A stretch of DNA of 64,000 bases, taken from Trichuris trichiura (lineage: Eukaryota > Nematoda > Enoplea > Trichinellida > Trichuridae). The position numbers and the translations under genes were made by a program. The DNA is taken from contig JBAJFE010000026.1 of the NCBI GenBank assembly GCA_037903355.1, positions 2,604,001 to 2,668,000 on the forward strand, in the 5' to 3' direction. The notes beneath the pieces are model-generated. The model saw only the letters and a program-made list of their open reading frames with translations. It was not told the DNA's origin and searched no databases. Positions 1 through 10,949 of this stretch are shown in pieces. The first letter of the stretch is position 1. Every line of letters starts with the position of its first letter.

Positions 1-800
1 CTACTGCAGGAATCCACTTTTTCGACTGTTTAAAACATCGTGCAAAGACAAGGGCGTTAACCTGGAAGGTTCTGCCTTTCTTGTGCTCTGGCGACACATC
101 GTCCTGATGCTGCTTCTTAGGACGGAGTTTGTCCAGAAGTGTAGAGAGACGACGATTATACAGCAATTCTGCCGGACTTTTACCGCTAGCGGTGCATGGA
201 GTTGTATGCTGTGCAAGCAGCAGACGAGCCAATCGAACATTCCTATCCCCTGAATGTTCTTTCCTCAGCGCTTCTTTAGTGCTCTGGACTAGACTTTCAG
301 CCTGTCCGTTTGAGGCACGGTGAGATGGCGAGGTGGTCAGGTGCCTGATGCTGTTTGATTTCAAGAACTCTGCGAATTCCACGGAAGTAAACGCAGTTCC
401 ATTATTGCTCACCAGACAATCTGGTAAGCCATGCGTTGCGAATAAATTGCTCAACGATGAGATGGTAGCCTTGGACGAAACGGTCGGCACAATCTGCACT
501 TCTACCCATTTTGAGAAAGCGTCAACAACGATGAAGAACATCTTCCCTTGAAACGAACCAAAAAAGTCAACGTGAATTGTTGACCATGGAGCCTCTGCTT
601 CCGGCCAGCGATTCAAGTTCTTCCTCGGGGAGTCATGACGATTTTGCTGGCAAGGCGAACATGTTTGGACGGCCTTCTCGATATCTTTATTCACTCGTGG
701 CCACCAAACATAACTACGCGCTATGCTCTTCATTCGTACAATTCCTGGGTGGCTGGCGTGGAGAACGCCACTGTGCAAGTTCTGGCGTTTGACGCATGAA
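1..800 (-). CDS. Ty3/gypsy integrase fragment (runs off left edge)
   Basis: Translating the minus strand gives a continuous frame from about 800 to position 1 with no stop, so the protein continues outside the window. It reads as a Ty3/gypsy (K02A2.6-like) integrase. First comes an HHCC zinc-binding region with LHASHPGIVRMK, then YVWWPRV and TCSPCQQ. The catalytic core follows with HVDFFGSF, VVDAFSKWVEV, VSNNGTAF and NGQAESLVQ. In the family the second acidic residue sits in a VSDNG motif; here it is Asn, so the DDE triad is broken. A shorter minus-strand frame over 1-240 is a shadow. Upstream it abuts the BEL/Pao integrase domain at about 790-850, so the unit is a mosaic. Inactive relic; family assignment is firm, exact junction is not. 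Confidence 0.8.
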
Positions 801-839
801 CACGCTTTACCATTCGGCGAAAGATACTGACTTCGAACG

Positions 840-1302
840 GTTCGATGTAGTCTACTCCGCAATGAGTAAATGCCGGTAAACCGGGAGTCAGACGAAATTT
901 CGGTCATGCTGCCATCCTTGGTGTCTTGGGGAAGGCGTACAGACGTTTACACTTAAGACATCGGTTCAATATACGTCGTACAATCGTACGTCCCTTTGGT
1001 ATCCAATACAATTTGCGGATTTCGTGGAGAGTACGATCAGCAGAAGCATGTGCCAGGCGGTTGTGCGTATCCCAAATAATTAGCTCAGTCAGGCGATGCG
1101 TTCGTGGCAGTATAATTGGGTGCCGTGAATCCAGCGGTATGAGGGCGTTTTCAAGTCGTCCACCGACACAAAAGATTTGTCTGGCATCGAGAAATGGCGT
1201 GAGTTTGATGAGGCTCGAGTCGGCCGAAAGTTCTCGCTGCCGTCTTAGAGCAGTTACCTCCTTGGAGTAAGCCTGGTTTTGTGCCTTGCGGACCGAAATC
1301 AC
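840..1302 (-). pseudogene. BEL/Pao integrase zinc-binding (H2C2) domain
   Basis: Minus-strand frame 1302-904 carries the N-terminal integrase domain of Pao elements: RQIFCVGGRLENA, then HNRLAHASADRTLHEIRKLYW and CLKCKR, which form the H2C2 zinc site. A stop follows PRMAA, but recognisable Pao sequence (LTPGLPAFTHCGVDYIEPFEV) continues past it to about 830, so the stop is a decay mutation. Upstream this domain is separated by a frameshift from the RNase H region. Downstream the catalytic core expected for a Pao integrase is replaced by Ty3 integrase sequence. Confidence 0.8.
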
Positions 1303-2029
1303 AAATGCCTTTTCGATCTCTGTAACATAGATCTACATGATACCCAAGTGACTTTGCTCGACGTCGAGCGCTCGAGCAAAGGCGATTGACATACGCCATT
1401 ATTCGAATAACACGGGTAAGGCGGGAGACCTTACACATCAGAGCCTCGATAGGATCAATATCTTCGTTGATTGAGCCGATCAAATCAGTCGCGTAGACTT
1501 CGGGATCGTCAGCCAGATTCAGTGGCTGGACCACTTGCAGGAGACTCCGCCATAGACTCTGATGCCTTAACAGGAAATCTGGTCCAGTATAAAAGAGATG
1601 ATATGACCCCGGATCGGCGGGCTTCAGCCCTCTGCTACAACAATGAGCGGGATTCTGCCGACCTGGTACGTGATGGCATTGCGTGGGTTTTGAATATTCG
1701 TGTATTTCAGCAATACGATTACGTACGTTGGTGTGGAAACGATAGGTCGTAGACGAGACCCAGCGGAGGACAGTCGTCAAGTCGACATGAAAATGCATGT
1801 CATCAATTTCGATACGCAACTCTTCGCGTATCGTAACTGCTAATCGAAGTGCCATGAGTGCTCCATTAAGTTCCATGCGCGGCATGGCAATTGGCTTCAG
1901 AGGGGCAACTTTCGATTTTGCCATAACGAACGACACATGAAAACCGTTTACGGTTTCAAAGCGTAGGAAAGCAACTGCACCAAGCCCGATCTCTGATGCG
2001 TCACCAAATGTATGCAGCTGGATATTGGT
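1303..2029 (-). pseudogene. BEL/Pao RNase H / connection region
   Basis: Following the 861-codon frame that stops at 2030, the Pao polyprotein continues in another minus-strand frame. It reads LHTFGDASEIGLGAVAF (first RNase H Asp), then MPRMELNGALMALRLA (Glu), HVDLTTVLRW (second Asp) and HHVPGRQNPAHCCSRG, the usual Pao RNase H-like signature. A frame shift at about 2030 and another near 1290-1320 break the reading frame. The role in a live element would be removal of genomic RNA during reverse transcription. In-window neighbours are the reverse transcriptase (upstream) and integrase zinc domain (downstream). Confidence 0.75.
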
Positions 2030-4615
2030 CTACCGGCAGTTAACTGGAGTTAGACAGCGGTGGATTGTGATATTCTTAACTGCGGTAAGGGAATCAACCC
2101 ATCTCGTCCATTGGTCTAAGATGGTATCGGGAAGGTCGCCATCCCACTCGACTTTGATTCTCCAAATCGCTTGTATCAACAACTTCGCTCGAAGCGTGAG
2201 TGGGGCAAAAAATCCTAGCGGATCAAAGGTACTAGCTACAGCCCGCAATAGTTGCCGTTTGGTTTTTGCTTCTAGCGGAATCTTAAAATGTGCTACGAAG
2301 TCGTCGGTGACGCTGTTCCTACTTAAACCTAAAGTACGCTCAATGGGAACAGCATCCAAATCCATATCTGCGGGTTCTATGGTTCTGTTACATATTGCAG
2401 AGAAAACTTGTTCATGCGTCAAACGCCAATGTGCAAGTGGAAAACCAGCTCTCGTTAAAACCGTGTTTAGCATGTCGGCGGTACACGCATAACGGTAGCG
2501 GCGAAAACGTAGCAGTACGCCAACAAGGTTTGCAAGAAAATCAGGCCCTTTCAACAACTCAGAATTAAGCGAAGTACCCCGCGATTTAACAGCAGGGTCA
2601 AAAATGACGCGTAATTTATTTGGTTTGTTGGGGTTCAGAAACGGATGATGCGGTAAGTACCATGTTCTGCCGATAGGTCTGACATTTGCTTCTTCGGCGG
2701 TTAAGACCTTTGCGTGATCGTAACTTAAATATTCCTCTATGACGGCGACGTACATGCCTGCGAGGTAAGGGTCGTTTATCAGCCGACGCTCCAAGGCATA
2801 GAAGCGTTTCAAAGATGTCAAACGGTTGTCCAAAAGTCGAGGGTGATTCGTTTTCCATAGTAAGCCAGCTTCATAGCGTTCTCGTGTAAAGCGGACTGTC
2901 GTCTCCAGAATTCTTAAGGCGCGTTGCTCATCCAGACTTGCGGTGTTGATTTCCTTTGGCTGTATGCCGAATATATCAACATCGAACAGGCGTTCCATTA
3001 GTTCACTTAAGCTTGTTCGGTCCGGGTTGTTAGCGAGAGTTATGCCGAGGCATTTTTTAGTATGCGTTTCAACATAAGGGGCAAATGGGCCAACTAAACA
3101 CCATCCAAACGGTGTTAGTGTGGCGTGCGGAGAACGTGGTCGATCAGGGTCGGTTCTGTACTGGATGACCTCATGTGCGGAAGGATTGTCAATGCCGATA
3201 AGAACTCTCACTTTTCCACCCGCGAGAGGTAATTCGTGTTCAATGTCTCGCAGATATTCGAAACGGCTCACAACATCCTTGATATCGACGGGTTTGCGGT
3301 TCAAATGCAGCTTCGGAACTGCATAAGCGTCGTCGACGTTTAGTTCGAATAACCCATCCTGAGAACGAACAGTGAAGGAAATGCGTCGAACAGTGAACGT
3401 CGGATCATTTGTGTGGAAAGTCGTAAAGCGGCACGACTCGGTTGGGCTGGTAAGGTGAAGGTTATCCGAGAGATCAAGTCTAATCATACTGATTTCGCTC
3501 CCCTTATCCAGAAGCGCCATCGCGGGTATCTCATACCCATCTGTTCCAGCGATCAGCACCGGAACAATGGGAAGCATGCAAGCCCATTTAGTTCCGCGCG
3601 ACTTACTCTTAACGGTTCCTGCGAATGGCTTTGTCGGATTTTCTGTAACGCGCGACGCGCTACAAGGTAGCGTTGGATAAAGACGTGGAGCATCGTGAAA
3701 TAACGGATGATGTAAAGCATTGCAGCTGTTCTTACCGCACTGCCGTTTCAAACGGCAATTTCGACTAACGTGATCATTTTCCAAGCAACGATAACAGCAG
3801 TTATTCGCCTTCACAACGTCAGCGCGTTTTTCGATTGGGAATTCTCGGAACATCTTGCAATATGCAAGTCGGTGATGCCCGTGACAAATAACACATAGGC
3901 GACGAGAGAATGCTTGAATGGCCGGCCCGTCAGAGACTGGCGATCGTTCCACAGGTTGAGCCACGGTGGTGTAGACCCCGGGGCGTCGAAACCGTTGTCC
4001 GGCATGTCTATGCTTGATTTTATTCTCATCGTCAAAGTCTTCGCTTACCGCTTTAGCGGCCTCCGTACGCATTTCGATCCAGTCGGAGAGGTCCCGCAAA
4101 TTCGGTCGTCGTTGATCGTAGTTTTCCACCACTTGTCGTCCCCAGTCATCTCTGAGACGGTCCGGAATCTTCTTCACGGCAGCCATGAGATTACCGGCGG
4201 ATTCAATTTCTACATGATGATTTCCTAGAGAGAGAGTGGTGACGATGCCTTGCAATTCATTGCAGAAGGAGCGTAAGCCCGGCAAATCAAAGTCCTTCCA
4301 GGTTGGTAGCCTTTCAATAGATTTCAAGCAAGCGTGTATGATCCTTTGCGGATTTCCATATCTGCGCTCGAGTACGCGCATTAATTCTTCGTAACATTTC
4401 GAGTTGTACAGATATTTTGAAACTGATCTTTTAACGTCGTCGTCCAACAGCTCACGTAATATGTTCAAGCGGTCTGTGTCGGACTCCAAAACGTCATGCG
4501 CAGATTGACGGAACGACGTGATGAACATCGGCCAGTCTCTGGTTTTGCCGTTAAATTTGGGAATCTCCAGTTTGGGCAAACGACTTGCAAGGAATGAATG
4601 ACATGGATGTGACAA
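2030..4615 (-). CDS. BEL/Pao gag-pol frame (DUF1759, zinc knuckles, aspartic protease, truncated RT)
   Basis: An 861-codon frame. Order of domains: Pao gag DUF1759 (about residues 10-200; LPKLEIPKFNGKTRDW, ERRYGNPQRI), a zinc-knuckle region (CVICHGHHRLAYC; CCYRCLENDHVSRNC; about 235-300), the DUF1758 retropepsin (about 340-500), then Pao RT fingers (RPIGRTWYLPHHPFLNPNKP, about 640-720). Two defects are visible. The protease active site reads LLDKGSE where the family has DSG. The RT jumps in frame from YACTADM to LNTVLTRAGFPL at about position 2470, removing the palm with the YVDD catalytic motif. The frame then resumes with typical Pao RT-connection sequence (TLGLSRNSVTDDF, STFDPLGFFAPLTLRAK). 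The product could not reverse transcribe alone; the retained long open frame suggests a young, non-autonomous copy. Confidence 0.85.
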   Translation of the reverse strand: MSHPCHSFLASRLPKLEIPKFNGKTRDWPMFITSFRQSAHDVLESDTDRLNILRELLDDDVKRSVSKYLYNSKCYEELMRVLERRYGNPQRIIHACLKSIERLPTWKDFDLPGLRSFCNELQGIVTTLSLGNHHVEIESAGNLMAAVKKIPDRLRDDWGRQVVENYDQRRPNLRDLSDWIEMRTEAAKAVSEDFDDENKIKHRHAGQRFRRPGVYTTVAQPVERSPVSDGPAIQAFSRRLCVICHGHHRLAYCKMFREFPIEKRADVVKANNCCYRCLENDHVSRNCRLKRQCGKNSCNALHHPLFHDAPRLYPTLPCSASRVTENPTKPFAGTVKSKSRGTKWACMLPIVPVLIAGTDGYEIPAMALLDKGSEISMIRLDLSDNLHLTSPTESCRFTTFHTNDPTFTVRRISFTVRSQDGLFELNVDDAYAVPKLHLNRKPVDIKDVVSRFEYLRDIEHELPLAGGKVRVLIGIDNPSAHEVIQYRTDPDRPRSPHATLTPFGWCLVGPFAPYVETHTKKCLGITLANNPDRTSLSELMERLFDVDIFGIQPKEINTASLDEQRALRILETTVRFTRERYEAGLLWKTNHPRLLDNRLTSLKRFYALERRLINDPYLAGMYVAVIEEYLSYDHAKVLTAEEANVRPIGRTWYLPHHPFLNPNKPNKLRVIFDPAVKSRGTSLNSELLKGPDFLANLVGVLLRFRRYRYACTADMLNTVLTRAGFPLAHWRLTHEQVFSAICNRTIEPADMDLDAVPIERTLGLSRNSVTDDFVAHFKIPLEAKTKRQLLRAVASTFDPLGFFAPLTLRAKLLIQAIWRIKVEWDGDLPDTILDQWTRWVDSLTAVKNITIHRCLTPVNCR

Positions 4616-4645
4616 CTGTATTGGCTGGGCGGTGGGAGCGGATGA

Positions 4646-5491
4646 TCAATGTCCGTCGCATTTGTCAGAAGTAAACGGCTTTGGAGCCAGGTACGGTTGA
4701 GTCACGTCGGCAGGTAGCGCTGCATTGACATCGGTGGGAACAACGGGACCTATTGGCAAAAGTCGTTGGGCAGGAGAAGACCGGTTCCGTGCGCAGGAGG
4801 TAGTCTGAAGAACGTCGTGTGAGTGAGACGTTTCATCTTTCTTGCGTGCCCCGTTTACAGATAGCCGATGCTGAACCGTATCATCGTAGGAGAACGAACG
4901 AGTGCGGTGTGGCTGCAGCTCGTCATCTCCATAAATTGAGCGTTCCTGTTCGCCCAACACATCAATTTCTCGCTTAAGAACTAACTGTTCCAGCTCTTCC
5001 CTGAAACGTTCCTGTTCATGTGTCACTTGAAGCTGCCTCTGGCGTTCAGCTTGCTCATGTTCTAACTTGAGCCGTTCTAGTTCGATCTCCAGAGCCTTTC
5101 GTCGGCTATAACGCGCAGCCGCGGCGGAGCTTCGACTGGAGATGACTGAACTTGCATCATCTGCTCTTTGGAGGAGATGGTGATCGACACGTTCGCGACA
5201 TGCGGCAGATATGGACGATAAATTCTCATCCCATTTAGTTATTCCTTCGAGATCATCGTCGGTAGTCATGAACGATCGCATACTGTCATTACATTGCAGG
5301 CACAGATCAGTGAGGCTATTCAACTCTGTCACTAAGGAGACGAGTTTTGAACGGCTCAGACTGCTGCGTATATGCGCGTCGATTTCTTTTATCATGTTCG
5401 TATGCCGGATCTTCAACCTTCTTCTTTCCCTGCGTCGCTCGTCGAGGCTTAAGTCGTTGGCAACGGTTTCGGTCGACTGACTTGCTGCCAT
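4646..5491 (-). CDS. BEL/Pao gag N-terminal coiled-coil protein
   Basis: A 281-codon frame starting MAASQSTETVANDLS, immediately 5' of the gag-pol frame and separated from it by a stop. It is rich in Glu, Arg and Leu. Residues about 130-175 (LEIELERLKLEHEQAERQ and onward) form a predicted coiled coil by eye, as in the N-terminus of Pao Gag proteins. The ending (YLAPKPF) leads directly into the SHPCHSF/ASRLPKLEIP start of the next frame. The stop between may be a mutation or a translational recoding point; in most Pao elements Gag and Pol are one frame. No other function is indicated. Confidence 0.65.
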   Translation of the reverse strand: MAASQSTETVANDLSLDERRRERRRLKIRHTNMIKEIDAHIRSSLSRSKLVSLVTELNSLTDLCLQCNDSMRSFMTTDDDLEGITKWDENLSSISAACRERVDHHLLQRADDASSVISSRSSAAAARYSRRKALEIELERLKLEHEQAERQRQLQVTHEQERFREELEQLVLKREIDVLGEQERSIYGDDELQPHRTRSFSYDDTVQHRLSVNGARKKDETSHSHDVLQTTSCARNRSSPAQRLLPIGPVVPTDVNAALPADVTQPYLAPKPFTSDKCDGH

Positions 5492-5620
5492 ATTCGGTTG
5501 GGGTACGGTGAGTTAAACGTAGAGCGGTTGCCTGCCACGCGGTGATTAACAGTTGCCGGTACGTTGTTCGTAATGGCTGCAAACCCAGTCAGCAAAGAGC
5601 ACACAGTAATCGCAAACGTT

Positions 5621-5637
5621 TCCCGGCCGACGCACCA
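5621..5637 (-). promoter_or_regulatory. Primer-binding site of BEL/Pao element 1
   Basis: Read on the plus strand this is TCCCGGCCGACGCACCA, the look of a tRNA 3' end including CCA. On the minus (element) strand it begins TGGTGCGTCGG, directly 3' of the LTR. A glycine tRNA is a likely primer by resemblance; this is inference. Confidence 0.7.
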
Positions 5638-5638
5638 A

Positions 5639-5909
5639 TGGTTGCGGCCGTAATGCGACTCGGAACCGTGCTAGCCGTTTTATACGGAGAGAAGAAAGTT
5701 AAAGTCGTGCGTCGAGACGTGTGAGGAACAGAAGACAGAGAGGGGTGGCTAAGCGTGTTTAAATACAGGAGTCATACGGCGAGAAGACCTGAATAATAAT
5801 GGAAAACCTGACAGCCTGAATAATAAATGGGGTCGGTCGACGGGGAACGGGTGACTTTGGATCGCATGTGAGGGGGCCCATAAATTATATTTTATTGCTA
5901 GAGGCAACA
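5639..5909 (-). repeat. 5' LTR of BEL/Pao element 1
   Basis: A 271-bp segment, TGTTGCCTC... on the minus strand and ending ...GCAACCA beside the PBS. A second copy, about 90% similar over most of its length, lies at 12583-12834 in the same orientation. The shared core includes GTGCTAGCCGTTT, AAAGTCGTGCGTCGAGACG and GGATCGCATGTGAGGG. Position relative to gag makes it the 5' LTR. Confidence 0.8.
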
Positions 5910-7080
5910 GGAACATATCACGAAATCAGTGTAAGGAAACGCAGGTTTAACAATGATTGCACTTGAAATAGAGCGGGGGATTCATAAGACGGAGCAGAGC
6001 ACCATCTTCAGTAAGAGACTAAGTCCCTTTGCCCATCCATAACGTTGCGGACATAAATATGCTTTGTGTTCAACACTGGTTGGCGGATTTTGCCCTAACA
6101 GTCGAAAATATGGAGAACTTGAAAAGCTATTTTCATATCAATTAAACCCTTTTGGCAAAAGTGTATGGAATTCGTCGTATCCTCACCACTTCATCTTGCG
6201 GTCTAAGGGTCGTGTCGTAGAAGGAACCGACACCTAGGACCTTTTACGGAAGTGTCCCGCTTTGCTGTAATTCTTCTACACGGCTTTTCGATCTGGCCAT
6301 TGTGCAACGTAGGCGTCTGGACGGACAACAGAAAAGCGAGCTCGTTATGTTTCCCGTCCTAGCTGCGGGGCGTCTTTTTCAGCAATTCCGCTCTTCAGTT
6401 CGCGCTGTTTCATTATTTACAATACAGCTATTATTGCGGATAATGTTAACATATCGTCAAAATCGAGATGGCTGCGTCGACTAGCGATACGTAGACGACA
6501 GCCTTGCTCTCTCCCCAGCAGCGGGCTCACACTTGGCTCATTCGTCGCTCAGGTAGACCTCGAAGCGACCGCTTCTCTGAAAAAGTAAACGAGCTTAAAA
6601 ATGAGGGAAATTTAACAGTGGTAGTTTCTAGGAACGGCAAGTAGACAACTTTACTTTATCTAAGTGGGCATTACGCTAAAGGTGACTCTCAGAAGGACTA
6701 ACGAAAGAAATAAAACCATTAAGCCGACAAAATACACTTTCGCAGTCTGATTAAAAAAGAAACTTACGCTTTGGTTCTTGGCGGACCAATATTGGAGAAC
6801 CGCCAGCTCGAGGCCGACTGCCACTCCTGAAATTGACCACTCGGCTTCGATCTTTCACTAGTCATAGAGCTTTTTTTCATACAGCCCGTAGTCAGGCCAC
6901 ACACAAACAAAAAAGCTCCATGACAAGCTACAAGCGCCCCAACCCACAGCCACAGCGTAAGTTTAACATTACACTAAAAGAGTTCGCAGGTTATAATTCT
7001 AAGTGCCTGCGTAAATGCTGCATATTAACCCATCCTAATGATTTGTCAGCGAGTGTGAAAAGCACATTTCGAAAGGCAAA
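5910..7080. other. No gene recognised
   Basis: Only short ORFs with no family resemblance. Nothing supported between the LTR and the PLE relic. Confidence 0.5.
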
Positions 7081-7199
7081 ATAGTTATGTGTGTGCTGTT
7101 CTCTTACGCAATCGCAATTTTTAAAGCTTTCCAGCGGAATCTGACCGACAGCCTAAATCATACGGTACAAGTTATAATTGTGAAATCGCAACGCTACAT

Positions 7200-8463
7200 G
7201 TTAGCTCTAAGTAGTGGCTGCCACGGGACCGGAGAGGTCAGAGCATCTACGGGAGTATATTGCCGAAACTACAGGTATCGAGTATAAATGGTGCGAAATC
7301 CAGGATGTGCTCATAACTGAAATTTCTAGTTTAACTATTCATGGGGAAGACAAGAGTGAGGACTTCTGCAAGCTAACCAGACAATTTAACATATCTTCCA
7401 CAGAGATAGTGGTGAGCTGGAATGCTAAGAACTTCTTCAGAAGTGGGCTCACTACGTACATCCTCTTAATGTGCTGAACAACCTTCTCGTAGCGGACAAA
7501 GGCCGCATATCGAGAATGAATCTCAATCCGTTTCACATCCCGACACTGATCTTTTTTTTGGATCAATGAAGAAAAGCATGTTGAGTTTGAAGATAGCATC
7601 TTCGTACGCAATAGTGGGAAGCGACTCTCAACCGTTCTAGCTCAAGTCTTCTGGATGGCAAAAGATTCAATAACTCCAATGCCGCATGTGTCCCACATCT
7701 TTTCAAACGGTACGTGGGCGATATGTTCTCTATCAATGAGCCCGGTAACGAAGAGCTATTTCTTGAATTCCTTACGCAGCCTCTTTCCGAATTCCGTTTT
7801 CTTTAACGTCAAAAAAGAAAGTAGAAATTAGTTATTTTTTCTGGATGCTCTGGACATCCATAGCCATGGTAGGTTAAACAGAATCGTCTACCGTAAGCCA
7901 ACCCACTCTAATCCGTTACCTCCATTTCGCTTTTCACCATCGGTACTCGGCGATGGCGGGTATCATTCATTGGGATGGCAAACAGGGCAGCGAGTATTTA
8001 CGTTGCAGTGTATCTTTAAGCAGAACTGATGCACGTTAAAGCAGCGTTTCATAACAAAGCTAATCCCGCTAGTCTCGTTTCCTGCATAATACGGCGTAGA
8101 GTAAGCATGCCAAAGGTTATCCGCCCAAAAGAGCAGGGTCTCCTGACTGTTCTTCCGTAGTAAGTAAGAGTCTGCGAATGTCTCAAATGTCTTGGGAGAA
8201 CACTCGATTTCAAGGCGCATTTCCAAACCTTAGCATAGTTGCGAACCTCACTACGAAATGGCAAGATCAAGGTGCCGTTAAACGAGAGGTCTGCTCTTGT
8301 TTATAAGATTATATGTAGTTGCAATGCCTCCTATATAACACAAAGAAACCGATGGTTTGTAGGTCAGACTTTGTTCGCGCAAATTGTGTCGGATGGGAGA
8401 CGCCAAAGGGTCACCTTTGGATTTGACTTAGAGCGCGTAATGCTTTTCAGCCACGTAGCTTAG
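7200..8463 (+). pseudogene. Penelope-like element relic (RT palm to GIY-YIG)
   Basis: In shifting plus-strand frames the PLE order can be followed. At about 7705 the RT motif C region reads FKRYVGDMFSINEPGNEE (family: YVDDIF; the first Asp is Gly here). At about 7840-7915 comes the thumb, FFLDALDIHSHGRL and VYRKPTHSNPLP. At 8240-8350 comes the GIY-YIG endonuclease start, KVPLNERSALVYKIICSCN, then ASYITQ, where the YIG glycine is lost. The intervening linker includes RPKEQGLL. Multiple stops and frameshifts make it a dead copy. Confidence 0.75.
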
Positions 8464-9000
8464 ACTTGCCCTCAAATTGAATTTCGCCTCCGCAGCGCTA
8501 CTTTTGCGCTCGGATTCATTTGAAGGTGCTACGTCTCAACTAAATATGTTATACTTCTCAAGCTAAATTTAAAGGAGCTGCTCCAGTGGCCATAGTCACA
8601 GATCAGGCATCGCACTTGTTGCTACAAAATGTCTTTGCGTCAAACCATACTAGCTACAGCATTCGTTTTTCAAAAAGGTCGTCTGCGTATTAAAAGCTGT
8701 ACTGTCTGCCTATTAAACATTCTGTAGTAAAGAAACATTTGTAAGTTTTTCTCAAAAGAAAAACGTTTAATTTACTTGTTTATAAAGTGCGCCAACGCAT
8801 GACGTTATTGATGAGCAGGAGTTATGGAACCTGTTAATCATGGTTACGGTAAATTGAGTTTACAGCTACTGCTTTCGCTCCGTTAGTCGCATCGCTCGGA
8901 GCGTTTGTAGTCGTTCTGTCGTGCGGTGACCCCTATGCTCTTATTTTACGATATTCCATGTGGCGGCGTACGCTCAGTGTAGCACTGGATGCCTTCACGG
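8464..9000. other. No gene recognised
   Basis: AT-rich sequence without supported features. Confidence 0.5.
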
Positions 9001-9014
9001 CCCTGCTAGCCTAA

Positions 9015-10943
9015 ACGATATGTGACGAGGCTAGACGAACGTTCCCCAACGTCGTCATTCATGGATCTGTGCTGCCTTTCACCCATTTCTGCGTGAAAGC
9101 AGCGCAAGTGGAACGAAGAATGGTCCCCTTCATGTTCCCAGTGAGCGAAATCAGTAAACGTCGGCGACGACTGTTGGAGAATGGACGAAGACCTGTTCGT
9201 TGACAATGATCACGAACAGTTGGCACTTATATTCTTTGTCCACGTCCTACAGAAGATATGGGAAAAGGAGCTTGGCAAAAAGTAGCAAGAACGGCAGTAT
9301 GGCAGACACCTGAAAAGCAGGAATGACGGCGTTGCGGAGGACGTGGTTGTCTTTTACTGGGCGAAACGATATGAAAAAATTTTTCGTGGGCGTACGCATA
9401 GCTGGCTGCGTGATTTATCCGTCCTTAACAGAGGAACCATCCGTCAGTGCAAATGATTGTCCGGCAGCGGTCGAATTCTTGAAGGAGCAGTCTGTTTGCT
9501 CCTTCCTAGAGGATTGCCGCCGCTTCAGCGCGGTTTTGTCTGAAAGCATAGCTGTAGTAATGGAAATGCTTTCCGACAACCAGCAGCTGGGCGCCTTAGA
9601 AGCGGTCCTCTTTATGGTAGCCTGCGCGGAAAGAAAGATCATATCCCGCGTGGGAAACTGCTGGTACTGTTGGAACACGATATGTAGTTGTAGTCACGAT
9701 GATTAGGGTTGTCTGCGCGGAGCGCAAAATGATATGACGAATCGAATGCTGATGATGCTGTTGGAAAATGATATGATCCCGTCGAAAGCAGTAAGGATAG
9801 CGGTTCTGAGCATTTCCAGCCGCTCAAGCTTCGAAGATGGGGACACTGATTGCCGAGACGAAGAAGCCGTAAAGCGTCTCATCGAAGTGCTACTTAGCGC
9901 CAACTTCAAAAGGCATATGCCTTTTGAAAAGGTGCCTCGACGGAAGATATGGATGATATTGTTGATTGGATGGGTTGGTCAAGTGTCCCCTCGATATTCA
10001 GCCGTCAGCTCCACATTCCAACGGGACGATATTTATCACGACAGTTGGTAGAAAGAAAGAACTATAGACGATATTGTGAAGTATTCGACTGATAAGAGTT
10101 ATCAGTTAGCGGTGGCCAGCCATTGTATTTGATGATAAGCGAGCCACTGTCTACCGCCTTTAGAATGTGGAAATGTTTGGCCGCTTGAACGATATGTCCA
10201 CCCGTAGGCTGGCAGATGCCGCATACTTGTTTTCTAACGAATAGTGCGCCAATGTCTGTCTCGTCTTCCGAGTTATGCCTTGGTGTATTGCGAAAAAACG
10301 AAGATATGATATCCTTTCAACGATATGGTTGCATGACCGGCGATCGTAATGCTACGCCGTTAAAGATATGTTTTGCGTGCGCCGTGCATCACTGCAAAAT
10401 GAACGATATTTATTTTTGTGTGGTCCCGGTCACAATGTCAACAAGAAAAAGAATGTCGCTTTCGTTTCATTGCATTGACTACTGCTGCTGTGTGATTGGT
10501 TGAGTGAGCATCCATATGTTACTCTCCGTCTCACAACATTTTATTACGACTGTTTTTGTACCGTTGGTCGTGGCTTTTTTCTTGATTGTTACGTTGGCAT
10601 TTGAATTTGAAATAAATCTACTTGTCTAATCTGCCTTTTGCACTTGTTGAAGTACTTGAGCTGACGGTAATGAGTTATTTACACCTTACGCCGGATGGGT
10701 CGCTCCGCCCTGCCATACTGAATGGTAGAATTTTATTGTCGTATGAAAAAGAGCAAGAAAAGCCCTCCAGTGTTCTCGCAACCGCATTGAAAAAGTTCAT
10801 CGCAAAGTAGCAAAGGATCACAGCATTTAATATGGAATTAAATGGGAATTCACTTTGTATCTCAGTTAGCAAACACGTACCAGATCGACGCGGTCCTCTT
10901 GGAGGAATTGAAGGAAGAAGTGCTTGGATGCAGTGACGATATG
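9015..10943 (+). repeat. Interval with recurrent (A)CGATATG / AGATATG motif and two unassigned ORFs
   Basis: The motif GATAT, mostly as ACGATATG, ATGATATG or AGATATG, recurs on the plus strand at about 9015, 9254, 9366, 9677, 9729, 9768, 9945, 10026, 10068, 10189, 10302, 10320, 10364, 10403 and 10936. Many spacings are near 40 bp or multiples of it (39, 42, 43, 40, 81, 121). Two ORFs lie here: 9323-9706 (127 codons, several Cys) and 9734-10051 (105 codons). Neither resembles a family I know. When the motif falls in frame it encodes Asn-Asp-Met. It could be a degenerate satellite, a lineage-specific gene or a binding-site cluster. Confidence 0.4.
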
Positions 10944-10949
10944 CTACGG

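Larger units (their letters stand above)
800..5909 (-). mobile_element. BEL/Pao LTR retroelement 1 (5'-complete, RT-deleted)
   Basis: The unit comprises LTR, PBS, gag, protease, partial RT, RNase H and integrase zinc domain in the canonical Pao order on the minus strand. The 3' end merges into Ty3 integrase sequence, and the 3' LTR, if present, is off the window. Several frameshifts plus the loss of the RT palm make it non-autonomous. Confidence 0.8.

Noticed and set aside
2025..2492. 155-codon plus-strand ORF
   Set aside because: Shadow of the Pao gag-pol frame on the minus strand.
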